From NCBI GenBank assembly GCA_022839445.1, contig JALHFC010000151.1:1-7910 (forward strand): 7,910 nt of DNA. Reading direction: 5' to 3'. The DNA is from Pelotomaculum sp. (GTDB taxonomy: Bacteria > Bacillota > Desulfotomaculia > Desulfotomaculales > Pelotomaculaceae). This document shows positions 1 through 5,839 of this stretch, in pieces. Both the position numbers and the translations under genes were made by a program. Positions within the stretch are counted from its first letter, which is position 1. The number at the start of each line of letters is the position of its first letter. Below the pieces are notes generated by a model. The model did no database searches. It had not been told where the DNA came from and was given only the letters and a program-made list of their open reading frames with translations.

Positions 1-170
1 CCGATACGCTTATCTTCTAGGGTATCAAGCTGCTTTTCTTGGAACTTGTCGTCATTCTGGTTAAACCCCGCAGCAATATCTTGCTTCCCGCCGCATCCTA
101 CCAGCAAGAGAACAAGAATAATAACCCCTATCATCCTGCTGCGCAAACTACCTCTCCCCTTAATGGTCAT
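1..170 (-). CDS. Putative lipoprotein, N-terminal part (runs off window edge)
   Basis: Reading the minus strand from the ATG at 170 gives an uninterrupted frame to the window edge (56 codons). The product starts with a short basic segment (TIKGRGSLRSR), then a hydrophobic run (MIGVIILVLLLVG) and a Cys-Gly-Gly, so LLVGC at about residues 22-26 is a good lipobox. The mature part is hydrophilic and charged (GGKQDIAAGFNQNDDKFQEK), as expected for a tethered extracytoplasmic protein. Start choice is uncertain: the ATG at 170 has GGGGTAGG almost touching it, whereas a TTG at 146 has a better placed GGGGAGAGG and would still keep a normal signal peptide. It is divergent from the acyltransferase at 438. 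Function cannot be told from this fragment; only the secretion and lipid anchoring are supported. Confidence 0.75.
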   Translation of the reverse strand, partial: MTIKGRGSLRSRMIGVIILVLLLVGCGGKQDIAAGFNQNDDKFQEKQLDTLEDKRI

Positions 171-269
171 GCCTACCCCGCAATAATCATCCAGGTACAA
201 TTTTCCCCAAAAATAATGAATATCCTTTTTATCATCATATAGGGAGGCTTTATTTTTACGTAGGCAGGG

Positions 270-292
270 TCTGGTGTCAGAGGGACAGTTCC
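270..292. repeat. Possible dispersed repeat fragment (GTGTCAGAGGGACAG)
   Basis: The stretch TCTGGTGTCAGAGGGACAGT resembles, from memory, the short dispersed elements of the form GGTGTCA-N-GGGACGGTTC that are common in intergenic regions of Clostridia and often pair with an inverted copy ending in TGACACC. Only one arm is visible here and no inverted partner is found downstream, so it may be a remnant. This is a recognition call only, with no second copy in the window. Confidence 0.25.
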
Positions 293-297
293 ATTTT

Positions 298-332
298 GGG
301 AATTTCCGGAGATTTATCGGAGGAAATTTCCC
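298..332. repeat. Imperfect dyad in the divergent intergenic region
   Basis: GGGAATTTCC (298-307) and GGAAATTTCCC (322-332) are inverted copies with one bulged T, giving a 10-bp stem around a 14-nt centre. It lies between the divergent lipoprotein and acyltransferase genes, about 85 bp upstream of the likely -10 box, and no T-run follows it. A regulatory or operator-like role is more likely than termination, but unproven. Confidence 0.4.
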
Positions 333-353
333 GAGCATTCGATATTTTTTAAC

Positions 354-397
354 ATTTATTACTTTTTTGTAACCTTATCTTAAGCATTTTGTAACGC
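354..397 (+). promoter_or_regulatory. Tandem 11-bp direct repeats, Pho-box-like
   Basis: Four consecutive 11-bp units can be laid out: ATTTATTACTT, TTTTGTAACCT, TATCTTAAGCA and TTTTGTAACGC. Units 2 and 4 share an identical TTTTGTAAC core exactly 22 bp apart; units 1 and 3 match it at 6/9 and 5/9 positions. Consensus TTTTnTAAC. OmpR/PhoB-family regulators are known to bind direct repeats with about one-helical-turn (11-bp) spacing, and a regulator of that family is encoded at 2333-2996. The array sits 20 bp upstream of a TATTAT at 417-422, where an activator could replace a missing -35 box. The link to that regulator is inference. Confidence 0.45.
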
Positions 398-416
398 AAT
401 TACCAGAAAAAGTTGG

Positions 417-422
417 TATTAT
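417..422 (+). promoter_or_regulatory. Candidate -10 box (TATTAT) for the acyltransferase gene
   Basis: TATTAT matches the sigma-A -10 consensus at 5/6. No recognisable -35 lies 16-18 bp upstream (about ACGCAA), which fits an activator-dependent promoter with the direct repeats at 354-397. Transcription would start near 429, only about 9 nt before the GTG at 438, favouring a translation start further downstream. Confidence 0.35.
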
Positions 423-437
423 GATGAAAAAGGGGGC

Positions 438-1700
438 GTGGAGGAATACCGAATTACTATGGGTGGGTGGAATCAACCAATGGAACGAGATGGAAATATG
501 GGGCTTGCTGAATATCATGAAAAAGATCAACTCCCCTCCAGACGTTATATGCCGGGACTGGATGGGCTGCGAGCTTTGGCTGTGCTCGCGGTGATTGCTT
601 ACCATTTGAACCTGCCTTGGGCTCCGGGAGGACTTTTAGGGGTATGCATTTTCCTTGTGCTGTCCGGTTATCTTATCACCGACATTCTGCTTGCCCAATG
701 GAATCTTTCCGCAAGCATGAATCTGAAAGACTTCTGGCTAGGCCGGGCACGGCGGCTGCTGCCGGCACTGTTGACAATGCTGAGCGGGGTTATGCTCTGG
801 ATATATCTATATGATCCCAACCGCTTATCATCGTTATGGAATGAAGTCCTGGCAGCTGTATTCTATTCCAGCAACTGGTGGTTGATCTTTCACAAAGTTT
901 CTTACTTCGCCAGTTTCGGACCTCCTTCACCTTTGGGACACCTGTGGTCTTTGGCTGTAGAGGAACAGTTTTACCTGCTGTGGCCATTGCTATTAGGGCT
1001 GGGACTACGCTATATTCCCCGTCGGGGCCGCCTGATGGGGTTGATCACAGCTCTGGTTATTGCTTCTGCCACCGCCATGGCAGTTATTTATCAACCCGGT
1101 CTGGATCCCAACCGGGTTTACTATGGAACCGATACCCGGGCTTTTGCTTTGCTTATTGGCGCGGTACTGGCCCTGTTGTGGCCCAGCCGAAAACTAGCGG
1201 CCGACCTATCTCCGCGGCAGCGCATGACACTCGATGCGGCAGGAGGCTCTGCGCTTTTGGCCGTATTAGCGATGATTTGGCTAAGCAATCAATATCAATC
1301 GTTTCTTTATTGCGGCGGTCTTTTGTTCTTCTCAATAATCTCGGCGGTCCTGGTGGCCGTGCTGGCTCATCCTGCCAGCCGCCTGGGCAGGCTATTCGGG
1401 ATATCGCCATTACGCCGGCTGGGGGTGTGGTCATATGGGATTTACCTGTGGCACTATCCGGTCATAGTCTTAACCAGTCCGGGGGTCGATACAGGGGGAT
1501 TAGATATTAGTCTGGCGATTGCACAAACGGTTTTAAGCATTTCTCTGGCAGCGATTTCGTGGTACTTAATCGAAGAGCCGATCCGGCACGGTAAATGGAA
1601 ACAGTATTTGGCTCGGGGCAAGGCATCACTAACCAGTATAATATGTATCTTTGGCGCATTAATCAGCATAAGGGTTCGCCATCTGAACCGGCCGGTATAA
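438..1700 (+). CDS. OatA-like acyltransferase, membrane AT3 domain (split from its SGNH domain)
   Basis: This is an acyltransferase-3 (AT3) membrane protein of 420 residues that should move acyl (acetyl) groups across the membrane for O-acetylation of a cell-envelope polymer, peptidoglycan in the case of OatA. The domain begins at PGLDGLRALAVLAVIAYH (residues 39-56), which holds the family R-x10-H motif (R45, H56). Further marks are GGLLGVCIFLVLSGYLIT, the basic loop GRARRLLPALL (about 102-112), HLWSLAVEEQFYLLWPL (168-184) and about ten hydrophobic helices, ending with a last helix near 395-410. OatA-type proteins continue into an extracellular SGNH domain; here the frame stops at 1698-1700, and that domain follows at once in another frame. 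The start is unclear: GTG 438 has a G-run only 1 nt away, ATG 459 has GGAGG 14 nt upstream, ATG 480 is also possible; all precede the domain. Substrate is inferred from the family. Confidence 0.93.
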   Translation: MEEYRITMGGWNQPMERDGNMGLAEYHEKDQLPSRRYMPGLDGLRALAVLAVIAYHLNLPWAPGGLLGVCIFLVLSGYLITDILLAQWNLSASMNLKDFWLGRARRLLPALLTMLSGVMLWIYLYDPNRLSSLWNEVLAAVFYSSNWWLIFHKVSYFASFGPPSPLGHLWSLAVEEQFYLLWPLLLGLGLRYIPRRGRLMGLITALVIASATAMAVIYQPGLDPNRVYYGTDTRAFALLIGAVLALLWPSRKLAADLSPRQRMTLDAAGGSALLAVLAMIWLSNQYQSFLYCGGLLFFSIISAVLVAVLAHPASRLGRLFGISPLRRLGVWSYGIYLWHYPVIVLTSPGVDTGGLDISLAIAQTVLSISLAAISWYLIEEPIRHGKWKQYLARGKASLTSIICIFGALISIRVRHLNRPV

Positions 1701-2284
1701 TGGAACCAGCCAATACAGCTCTGAACACAGAATTTGGTGAGAGTAACGGCAATGGCGCTGTGGCCCCACCGGCTACTGATACGCTGAATCAGGGCGCAGA
1801 CCAAAACCATGGATTTACCGGTAAAGGAGTTACGGTTATTGGCGATTCGGTCATGGTTGGAGTGGAACTTGAACTAAAAAGGCTTTTTCCGGATATTATA
1901 GTGGATGCCGCCATTGGCCGGCAAATGCACCAGGCGCCCCAAGTGATCAAGGATCTCCAAGCACAAGGTATCTTAGGAAAGACGGTTATAATCGAGCTGG
2001 GGGGAAATGGAGCATTTACAGAAAAACAATTCATGGATATACTGAGTATACTAGGAAATGACAGAAGGATCGTGATCATCAATGCCCGGGTTCCAAAACC
2101 ATGGGAAAGCGCGGTCAATCAGATCTTGGCCCGGACTGCCGACACGCATCCCGATGTAGAACTGGTGGATTGGTATTCCGCCAGCAGCGGCCAAAATGAA
2201 TATTTTTGCGCTGACGGGGTGCACCTGAAAGAAGCCGGGGTTAAGGCCTATGTGTCGCTGCTGGCCAATGCCCTTACTCCCTGA
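1700..2284 (+). CDS. SGNH-hydrolase domain of the OatA-like acyltransferase (displaced frame)
   Basis: From the ATG at 1700 this frame gives 194 residues: a polar, Asn/Glu-rich linker (1-42) and an SGNH/GDSL domain. Visible catalytic blocks are IGDSVM (nucleophile S50), IIELGGNG (oxyanion Asn103; usually GTNG in OatA) and ADGVHL (D172, H175). In OatA proteins this domain is fused behind the last membrane helix and works outside the cell, placing the acetyl group on its acceptor. Here it lies in the -1 frame relative to the upstream gene, overlaps its stop as TAATG, and has no ribosome-binding site, signal peptide or membrane helix. If made alone it would stay in the cytoplasm. The frame is already open upstream (an earlier ATG at 1595), so a fusion anywhere around 1655-1700 would restore a protein of about 600 residues, the usual OatA length. 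A one-base lesion is the simplest explanation. Confidence 0.9.
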   Translation: MEPANTALNTEFGESNGNGAVAPPATDTLNQGADQNHGFTGKGVTVIGDSVMVGVELELKRLFPDIIVDAAIGRQMHQAPQVIKDLQAQGILGKTVIIELGGNGAFTEKQFMDILSILGNDRRIVIINARVPKPWESAVNQILARTADTHPDVELVDWYSASSGQNEYFCADGVHLKEAGVKAYVSLLANALTP

Positions 2285-2287
2285 GCA

Positions 2288-2317
2288 TTGACATACCTAT
2301 AGAGCTTATATTATAAA
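2288..2317 (+). promoter_or_regulatory. Sigma-A-like promoter before the two-component operon
   Basis: A perfect TTGACA (2288-2293) is followed after 18 bp by TATAAA (2312-2317, 5/6); TATTAT at 2309-2314 is an alternative with 15-bp spacing. The expected start site near 2324 would fall inside the GGAGAG ribosome-binding site (2320-2325) of the response-regulator gene, so a transcript from here would have a leader of only about 9 nt. Read-through from the upstream gene could supply a full leader. Confidence 0.55.
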
Positions 2318-2332
2318 ATGGAGAGTTGTCCG

Positions 2333-2996
2333 ATGACAGATATAAAAACCAAAATCTTGGTGGTTGAAGATGAAGAATCAATCAGACGTTTTATCACCCT
2401 TAATCTCAGTGCAGTGGGCTATGAAGTAGGAGAAGCGGACACGGGGGAGAAAGCCCTTGCTGCCGGGAATCAGCGGGTTTGAAGTCTGTCGGCGGGTTCG
2501 GGAAATGAGGCCCGAAACCTTTATTATCATGTTGACGGCCAAGAGCCAAGATACCGATAAAATTTTCGGTCTTGAACTGGGTGCGGATGATTATTTGATC
2601 AAACCCTTTAATCCCCTGGAGTTGATAGCCCGAATCAAGGCCCTGTTAAGGCGCCGGACTATTCTCCAGGTGGAAAATAATGTGCTTAAATGCGATGATC
2701 TGTTGCTGGACATTGCGGCCAATAAATTTTTCAAAAATGGTGTGGAAATCGAATTAACGCCTACCGAATTTGCTTTGCTCAAGATGTTTATGGAAAATCA
2801 GGGCAAGGCCCTTAAACGCAATGAGATGTTAAATGCCGTCTGGGGACAAGATTATTTTGGCGATACCAAAACTTTGGACGTACATATCAGAAGGTTGCGG
2901 GAAAAGCTGGAAGACAATCCCTCTGTGCCGGAATATATTAAAACTGTATGGGGGTTTGGTTATCGATGGCAGGCAGAACCCAATAGGAGCACATAA
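2333..2996 (+). pseudogene. OmpR/PhoB-family response regulator, broken by internal deletion
   Basis: The ATG at 2333 (GGAGAG 7 nt upstream) opens a normal receiver domain: ILVVEDEESIRRF carries the acidic pair E12-D13. After GEKAL (residues 38-42) the frame runs into a TGA at 2480-2482. The rest of the protein continues in another frame from about 2457: LLPGISGFEVCRRV, the conserved Thr in MLTAK, the conserved Lys in YLIKPF, and a complete winged-helix DNA-binding domain from about 2675 to 2980 (LTPTEFALLKMF, DVHIRRLREKLE, IKTVWGFGYRW). Relatives have about 16-17 residues between these points, including the phospho-acceptor Asp just before the (M/L)LPG motif; that segment is missing. The frame change implies loss of a number of bases equal to 2 modulo 3 (for example 47 or 50). 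A TTG at 2457 could in principle start a 179-residue fragment with an intact DNA-binding domain, but no ribosome-binding site supports it. Its stop overlaps the kinase start (TAATG). Confidence 0.9.
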
Positions 2997-4387
2997 TGAA
3001 AGGAATCAGATTAAGATTAGCAGCCAATTTCATGATAGTCATTATTTGCACGGTGGTGATTCTGGAAATACTGCTTATTTATATCGTTAAGCAGAACTAT
3101 TATTACAGCTTGGAAGGCAGTCTCACCAACCAACTAAATATTTGCACAGATATGTATACCAAGTATTTTGCCAATACATCACTGCAGGACAATGTGCTCT
3201 ATAATGTTGATGCATTCTGGAACCAGAGCAATGCCGAAGTACAGATTGCTGACAAGGATGGTAATATTATCATGGACTCCCAAGGTATCGTTATACCCCA
3301 CATGGCCGGCAGCGACATTAAGGAGGCCCTGGACGGCAAAACGGGGGTATGGGTAGGATACTTAAACGGGCAAAAAGTCATGGCGGTTGCCAATCCCCTG
3401 AAATCAGGCAATGAAATCGTAGGCGCCTTACGGTTTATGGCTTCTTTAAGCGCCGTCGACCAGGACATTGCCAAAACCGAGCAAATCTTTATATTAATTG
3501 GCCTATTAGTAATACTCATCGTTGGTTTGATGAGTATTTTTTTAGCCAACAGCATCGTGGTGCCATTGCAGGAAGTTACAGCTGTGGCTCAGAGAATGGC
3601 AGCCGGAGATTTTCAAATTAAAAGCAGAAAAACACGAGACGACGAAGTTGGCGAACTATCGGATACTTTAAATTATCTGGCTGATGAAATCATAAAAAAA
3701 GAGCAGCTAAAAAATGATTTCATTTCCTCCGTGTCTCATGAGCTGCGCACGCCCTTGACCTCCATTAAGGGATGGGCGATTACTTTGCAAAGTGAAAACT
3801 TTCAGCAGAAAGAAATGCTAAATAGCGGTCTCAATATCATAGAGAAAGAGAGTGACCGGCTGACCAGGATGGTTGAGGAACTTTTGGATTTCTCCAAATT
3901 CATCTCGGCCAGAATTAAACTCAACCCTGTAGAGGTAAACCTGATTAATCTCTGTGAACATTTACGTAAACAATTGACACCGCGAGCCGTGCGGGAAAAT
4001 ATCGATTTTACCGTGATCTATCCGGAAAACCTGCCCAATATCTATGGGGATGTAAACCGGCTTAAACAGTTATTTATCAATATTCTGGATAATGCCTTCA
4101 ATTTTAATCATTCCGGCGGTTATGTTCATTTCAAAACGGAAGTTCAAGATGAAGGTTTTAAGTTTGTCATATCCGATAGTGGCTGCGGGATAGCTGCCGA
4201 CGAACTGCCCATGGTCAAAGAAAAATTCTATAAGGGAAAAAGTTCGCCATCTAAAAATGGTATCGGGCTGTCGATTTGCGAGGAGATTGTCAACCTGATG
4301 GGCGGCAAGCTGGAGATAATGAGCCAGTTGAACCAGGGGACCGATGTGGTGATAGTTTTACCCCGAAGGGAGCAGCCAGATGCTTAA
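2996..4387 (+). CDS. Membrane sensor histidine kinase (PhoR/VicK-like)
   Basis: This 463-residue protein is a complete class I sensor kinase that would phosphorylate itself on His and pass the phosphate to the response regulator encoded just upstream. Order: helix 1 (about 11-31), an extracytoplasmic sensor domain (32-162, with the PAS/Cache-like ADKDGNIIMDSQG near 85-97), helix 2 (about 163-185), HAMP linker (about 186-238), H box SSVSHELRTPLTS with H248, N box INILDNAFNFN (361-371), G1 DSGCGI (394-399), an F-box-like VKEKFYKGKSS and G2 NGIGLSI (421-427). All catalytic blocks are present. The start has AGGAG at 2985-2989 with a 6-nt spacer. It begins on the last base of the regulator stop codon and ends 8 nt inside the lipoprotein gene, so the three are translationally coupled. 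Since the regulator is broken, the kinase may be an orphan here. The ligand is unknown. Confidence 0.97.
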   Translation: MKGIRLRLAANFMIVIICTVVILEILLIYIVKQNYYYSLEGSLTNQLNICTDMYTKYFANTSLQDNVLYNVDAFWNQSNAEVQIADKDGNIIMDSQGIVIPHMAGSDIKEALDGKTGVWVGYLNGQKVMAVANPLKSGNEIVGALRFMASLSAVDQDIAKTEQIFILIGLLVILIVGLMSIFLANSIVVPLQEVTAVAQRMAAGDFQIKSRKTRDDEVGELSDTLNYLADEIIKKEQLKNDFISSVSHELRTPLTSIKGWAITLQSENFQQKEMLNSGLNIIEKESDRLTRMVEELLDFSKFISARIKLNPVEVNLINLCEHLRKQLTPRAVRENIDFTVIYPENLPNIYGDVNRLKQLFINILDNAFNFNHSGGYVHFKTEVQDEGFKFVISDSGCGIAADELPMVKEKFYKGKSSPSKNGIGLSICEEIVNLMGGKLEIMSQLNQGTDVVIVLPRREQPDA

Positions 4388-5060
4388 TAAATGCAGGATT
4401 TTACTGGCATTATTACTCCTTCCACTGTTGGGCGGGTGTGCCAATCTGTCATGGACTACGGCGGGAATAATTCTACCGCCGGTATATGATGTTTGTCCAT
4501 TAGAAGGAAAATGGTCAGTGATTGATGAGCTTGGTTCGGAAGGATATTCGAGTGCGACCAACCTTCGCTCAGAGGCTGAGCCTCTTCAGTTTAGCCGGGA
4601 AATGGCGATATTGGGCAGTAATGTCTGGGACCAACCTACCTACAAGATTAAAAAGGTCAATTCAAGGGATTATTTGATGACCAGATATATCGTTCTGGAC
4701 GGCTATCTGGCGTCGATAAACCAAACAGTTGATGTTGTTACTGTATTCGCCGACGCTAATTATCTGGGCGAATTTATGAAAATTGATGATGCTACCGTCA
4801 TTTCTTTTGTACAAAATAAGGTGTTGCTGCTTCATAAAGTTGCTGATCGGGCCGATGACCCCTCATCAATAGCGAACTTAAATGTTGCCAGTGATAACCA
4901 CTACAATAATACAGCCACTTCCGGTATTTTTATTGGACTTAAAATACCTTCAAATAATGAATATATCTATAAAACCGTTTGGATAGCAGCGGACGACAAA
5001 ATACTACGTCCGGTTCTAAGCGGAAAAGACATCTTTTTCCCGCGCCGAAGCGGCTTCTGA
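4380..5060 (+). CDS. Operon lipoprotein, N-terminal part (ends at in-frame TGA)
   Basis: The ATG at 4380 overlaps the kinase stop and has AAGGGAG 7 nt upstream. The product begins MLNKCRILLALLLLPLLGGC, a lipoprotein signal with lipobox LGG-C20, so it should be lipid-anchored on the outer face of the membrane. The mature part (about 206 residues) starts with an aromatic, Pro-rich segment, then alternates short hydrophobic and polar stretches (YLMTRYIVLDGYL, VDVVTVFADANYLGEFM, ATVISFVQNKVLLL) as in beta-rich extracellular domains. I do not recognise a named family. The frame ends with TGA at 5058-5060, and the same frame is open again directly after it for 255 residues, so this is probably the first half of one protein of about 480 residues. 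Its coupling to the kinase suggests an accessory or target protein in the same signalling unit; that is inference. Confidence 0.87.
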   Translation: MLNKCRILLALLLLPLLGGCANLSWTTAGIILPPVYDVCPLEGKWSVIDELGSEGYSSATNLRSEAEPLQFSREMAILGSNVWDQPTYKIKKVNSRDYLMTRYIVLDGYLASINQTVDVVTVFADANYLGEFMKIDDATVISFVQNKVLLLHKVADRADDPSSIANLNVASDNHYNNTATSGIFIGLKIPSNNEYIYKTVWIAADDKILRPVLSGKDIFFPRRSGF

Positions 5061-5063
5061 AAT

Positions 5064-5831
5064 GTGGCCATAAAAGATGCCTCAGAAGATAAAGTCTCTG
5101 CAAAAACAGTATCTTTAAGTACTCAAAGCATTGTTGTTGATTATATTGGCAACGATTATGTAACCATAGCGAGGAATAATGGCGGTACAGATAAACTGCA
5201 GGTATTACCGGTTGATCAGTTATCGTCGCCCATGGGAATCAAAGTTGCAGATTTGCTGGGAGATACGGGATCGACAGCTTATCGCAGTGCCAGGCAACAA
5301 GCGCTGCAAACCCTGCATAATAAAGGAATTACACTGATAGAAGAGGATGTCGGCGAGGATAATTTTGGACTGACACGTAGAAATGGACATTGGCATCTGC
5401 TGGGGAGAATAAATTATCACCAGAATGGTACTCCCGAAACCATGGAGTTTAATATCAATTGTATTCCGCCCGCTAGTTTAGTATTTTATGACACCTTATA
5501 TCTCAGTTGGCAGAGTATAAGAGATCGGGTTCCTAATGCGGTGGATGCTTTTACTTCCCCCAATAAGGATATAGCTGTTATTAAAACCACCGGCAAATTT
5601 TATTTCTTTGGGATTAGCGGCGAACAATTAGACAGTGTCCCCCTGGGAGAAATAGATTTGAAAGAAGGGACCAGTGTTGTTATGGCTGAGTGGGCCACCT
5701 ATCAGCCGGCAGCTTCATCGTCATCAGGTATGATCAATGAGGTAGCTACCATTTTGCTGACCCTGGTTGCTCGACAAAAACCGTCCGGCCTGACGGCCTG
5801 CCAGTTTTTGTTAGGGGGTACAACCCCCTAA
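5064..5831 (+). CDS. Operon lipoprotein, C-terminal part (same frame, after TGA)
   Basis: This 255-residue stretch directly continues the frame of the upstream lipoprotein after its TGA; AAT and then GTG (5064) follow the stop. There is no ribosome-binding site before the GTG and no signal peptide, so it is best read as the second half of the same extracytoplasmic protein, with TGA possibly replacing a Trp (TGG) codon. Sequence character is the same as in the first half: beta-prone segments such as SIVVDYIGNDYVTIARNN, a YFFGISGEQLDSVPLGEID stretch near 185-203, and a hydrophobic Ser-rich end. No catalytic motif or named domain is recognised. The last residues (after about ARQKPSG) are encoded within hairpin-forming DNA at 5775-5839, so the native C-terminus may also have been altered. 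Function unknown. Confidence 0.8.
   Translation: MAIKDASEDKVSAKTVSLSTQSIVVDYIGNDYVTIARNNGGTDKLQVLPVDQLSSPMGIKVADLLGDTGSTAYRSARQQALQTLHNKGITLIEEDVGEDNFGLTRRNGHWHLLGRINYHQNGTPETMEFNINCIPPASLVFYDTLYLSWQSIRDRVPNAVDAFTSPNKDIAVIKTTGKFYFFGISGEQLDSVPLGEIDLKEGTSVVMAEWATYQPAASSSSGMINEVATILLTLVARQKPSGLTACQFLLGGTTP
5775..5810 (+). other. Terminator-like hairpin inside the end of the lipoprotein frame
   Basis: CAAAAAC (5775-5781) can pair with GTTTTTG (5804-5810), enclosing an inner CCGTC/GACGG stem (5781-5785 with 5792-5796). An A-run before and a T-run after a GC-rich stem is the layout of an intrinsic terminator, though 8 nt separate the inner stem from the T-run. It lies before the stop codon at 5829-5831, and its GTTTTTG arm is shared with the palindrome at 5803-5839, so the two structures exclude each other. 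Confidence 0.35.
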
Positions 5832-5839
5832 CAAAAACT
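5803..5839. repeat. Perfect 17-bp inverted repeat between convergent genes
   Basis: AGTTTTTGTTAGGGGGT (5803-5819) and its exact reverse complement (5823-5839) flank a 3-nt ACA. It lies where the plus-strand lipoprotein (stop at 5829-5831) meets the minus-strand surface-protein fragment (stop at 5839-5841), so both reading frames end in it. Its stem could block transcription from both sides. Unlike a normal bidirectional terminator, the T-run is at the 5-prime end and the A-run at the 3-prime end on either strand, so no U-tract follows the stem. A fused pair of terminal inverted repeats is another possibility. Confidence 0.8.

Noticed and set aside
39..242. Plus-strand open frame of 67 codons at the left edge
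   Set aside because: It is opposite the minus-strand lipoprotein signal peptide, which has a clear lipobox; the plus frame is low in complexity and has no start site.
270..437. Insertion-sequence end or CRISPR-like repeats in the divergent spacer
   Set aside because: The 11-bp units are too short and lack spacers, and no transposase or target-site duplication is visible.
878..1510. Plus-strand open frame of 210 codons inside the acyltransferase gene
   Set aside because: It is an overlapping frame of a well-supported AT3 protein, is rich in Ser, Arg and Gly with no domain pattern, and has no start signal.
1640..1700. Programmed -1 frameshift producing a fused acyltransferase
   Set aside because: No slippery heptamer in the zero frame and no obvious downstream stimulatory structure; a mutation or sequence error is simpler.
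5058..5110. TGA at 5058 as a selenocysteine codon
   Set aside because: Only a weak bulged 5-bp stem (GGCCAT/ATGCC) follows, at the wrong distance for a bacterial SECIS; there is no Cys/redox motif around the TGA and no known selenoprotein family.
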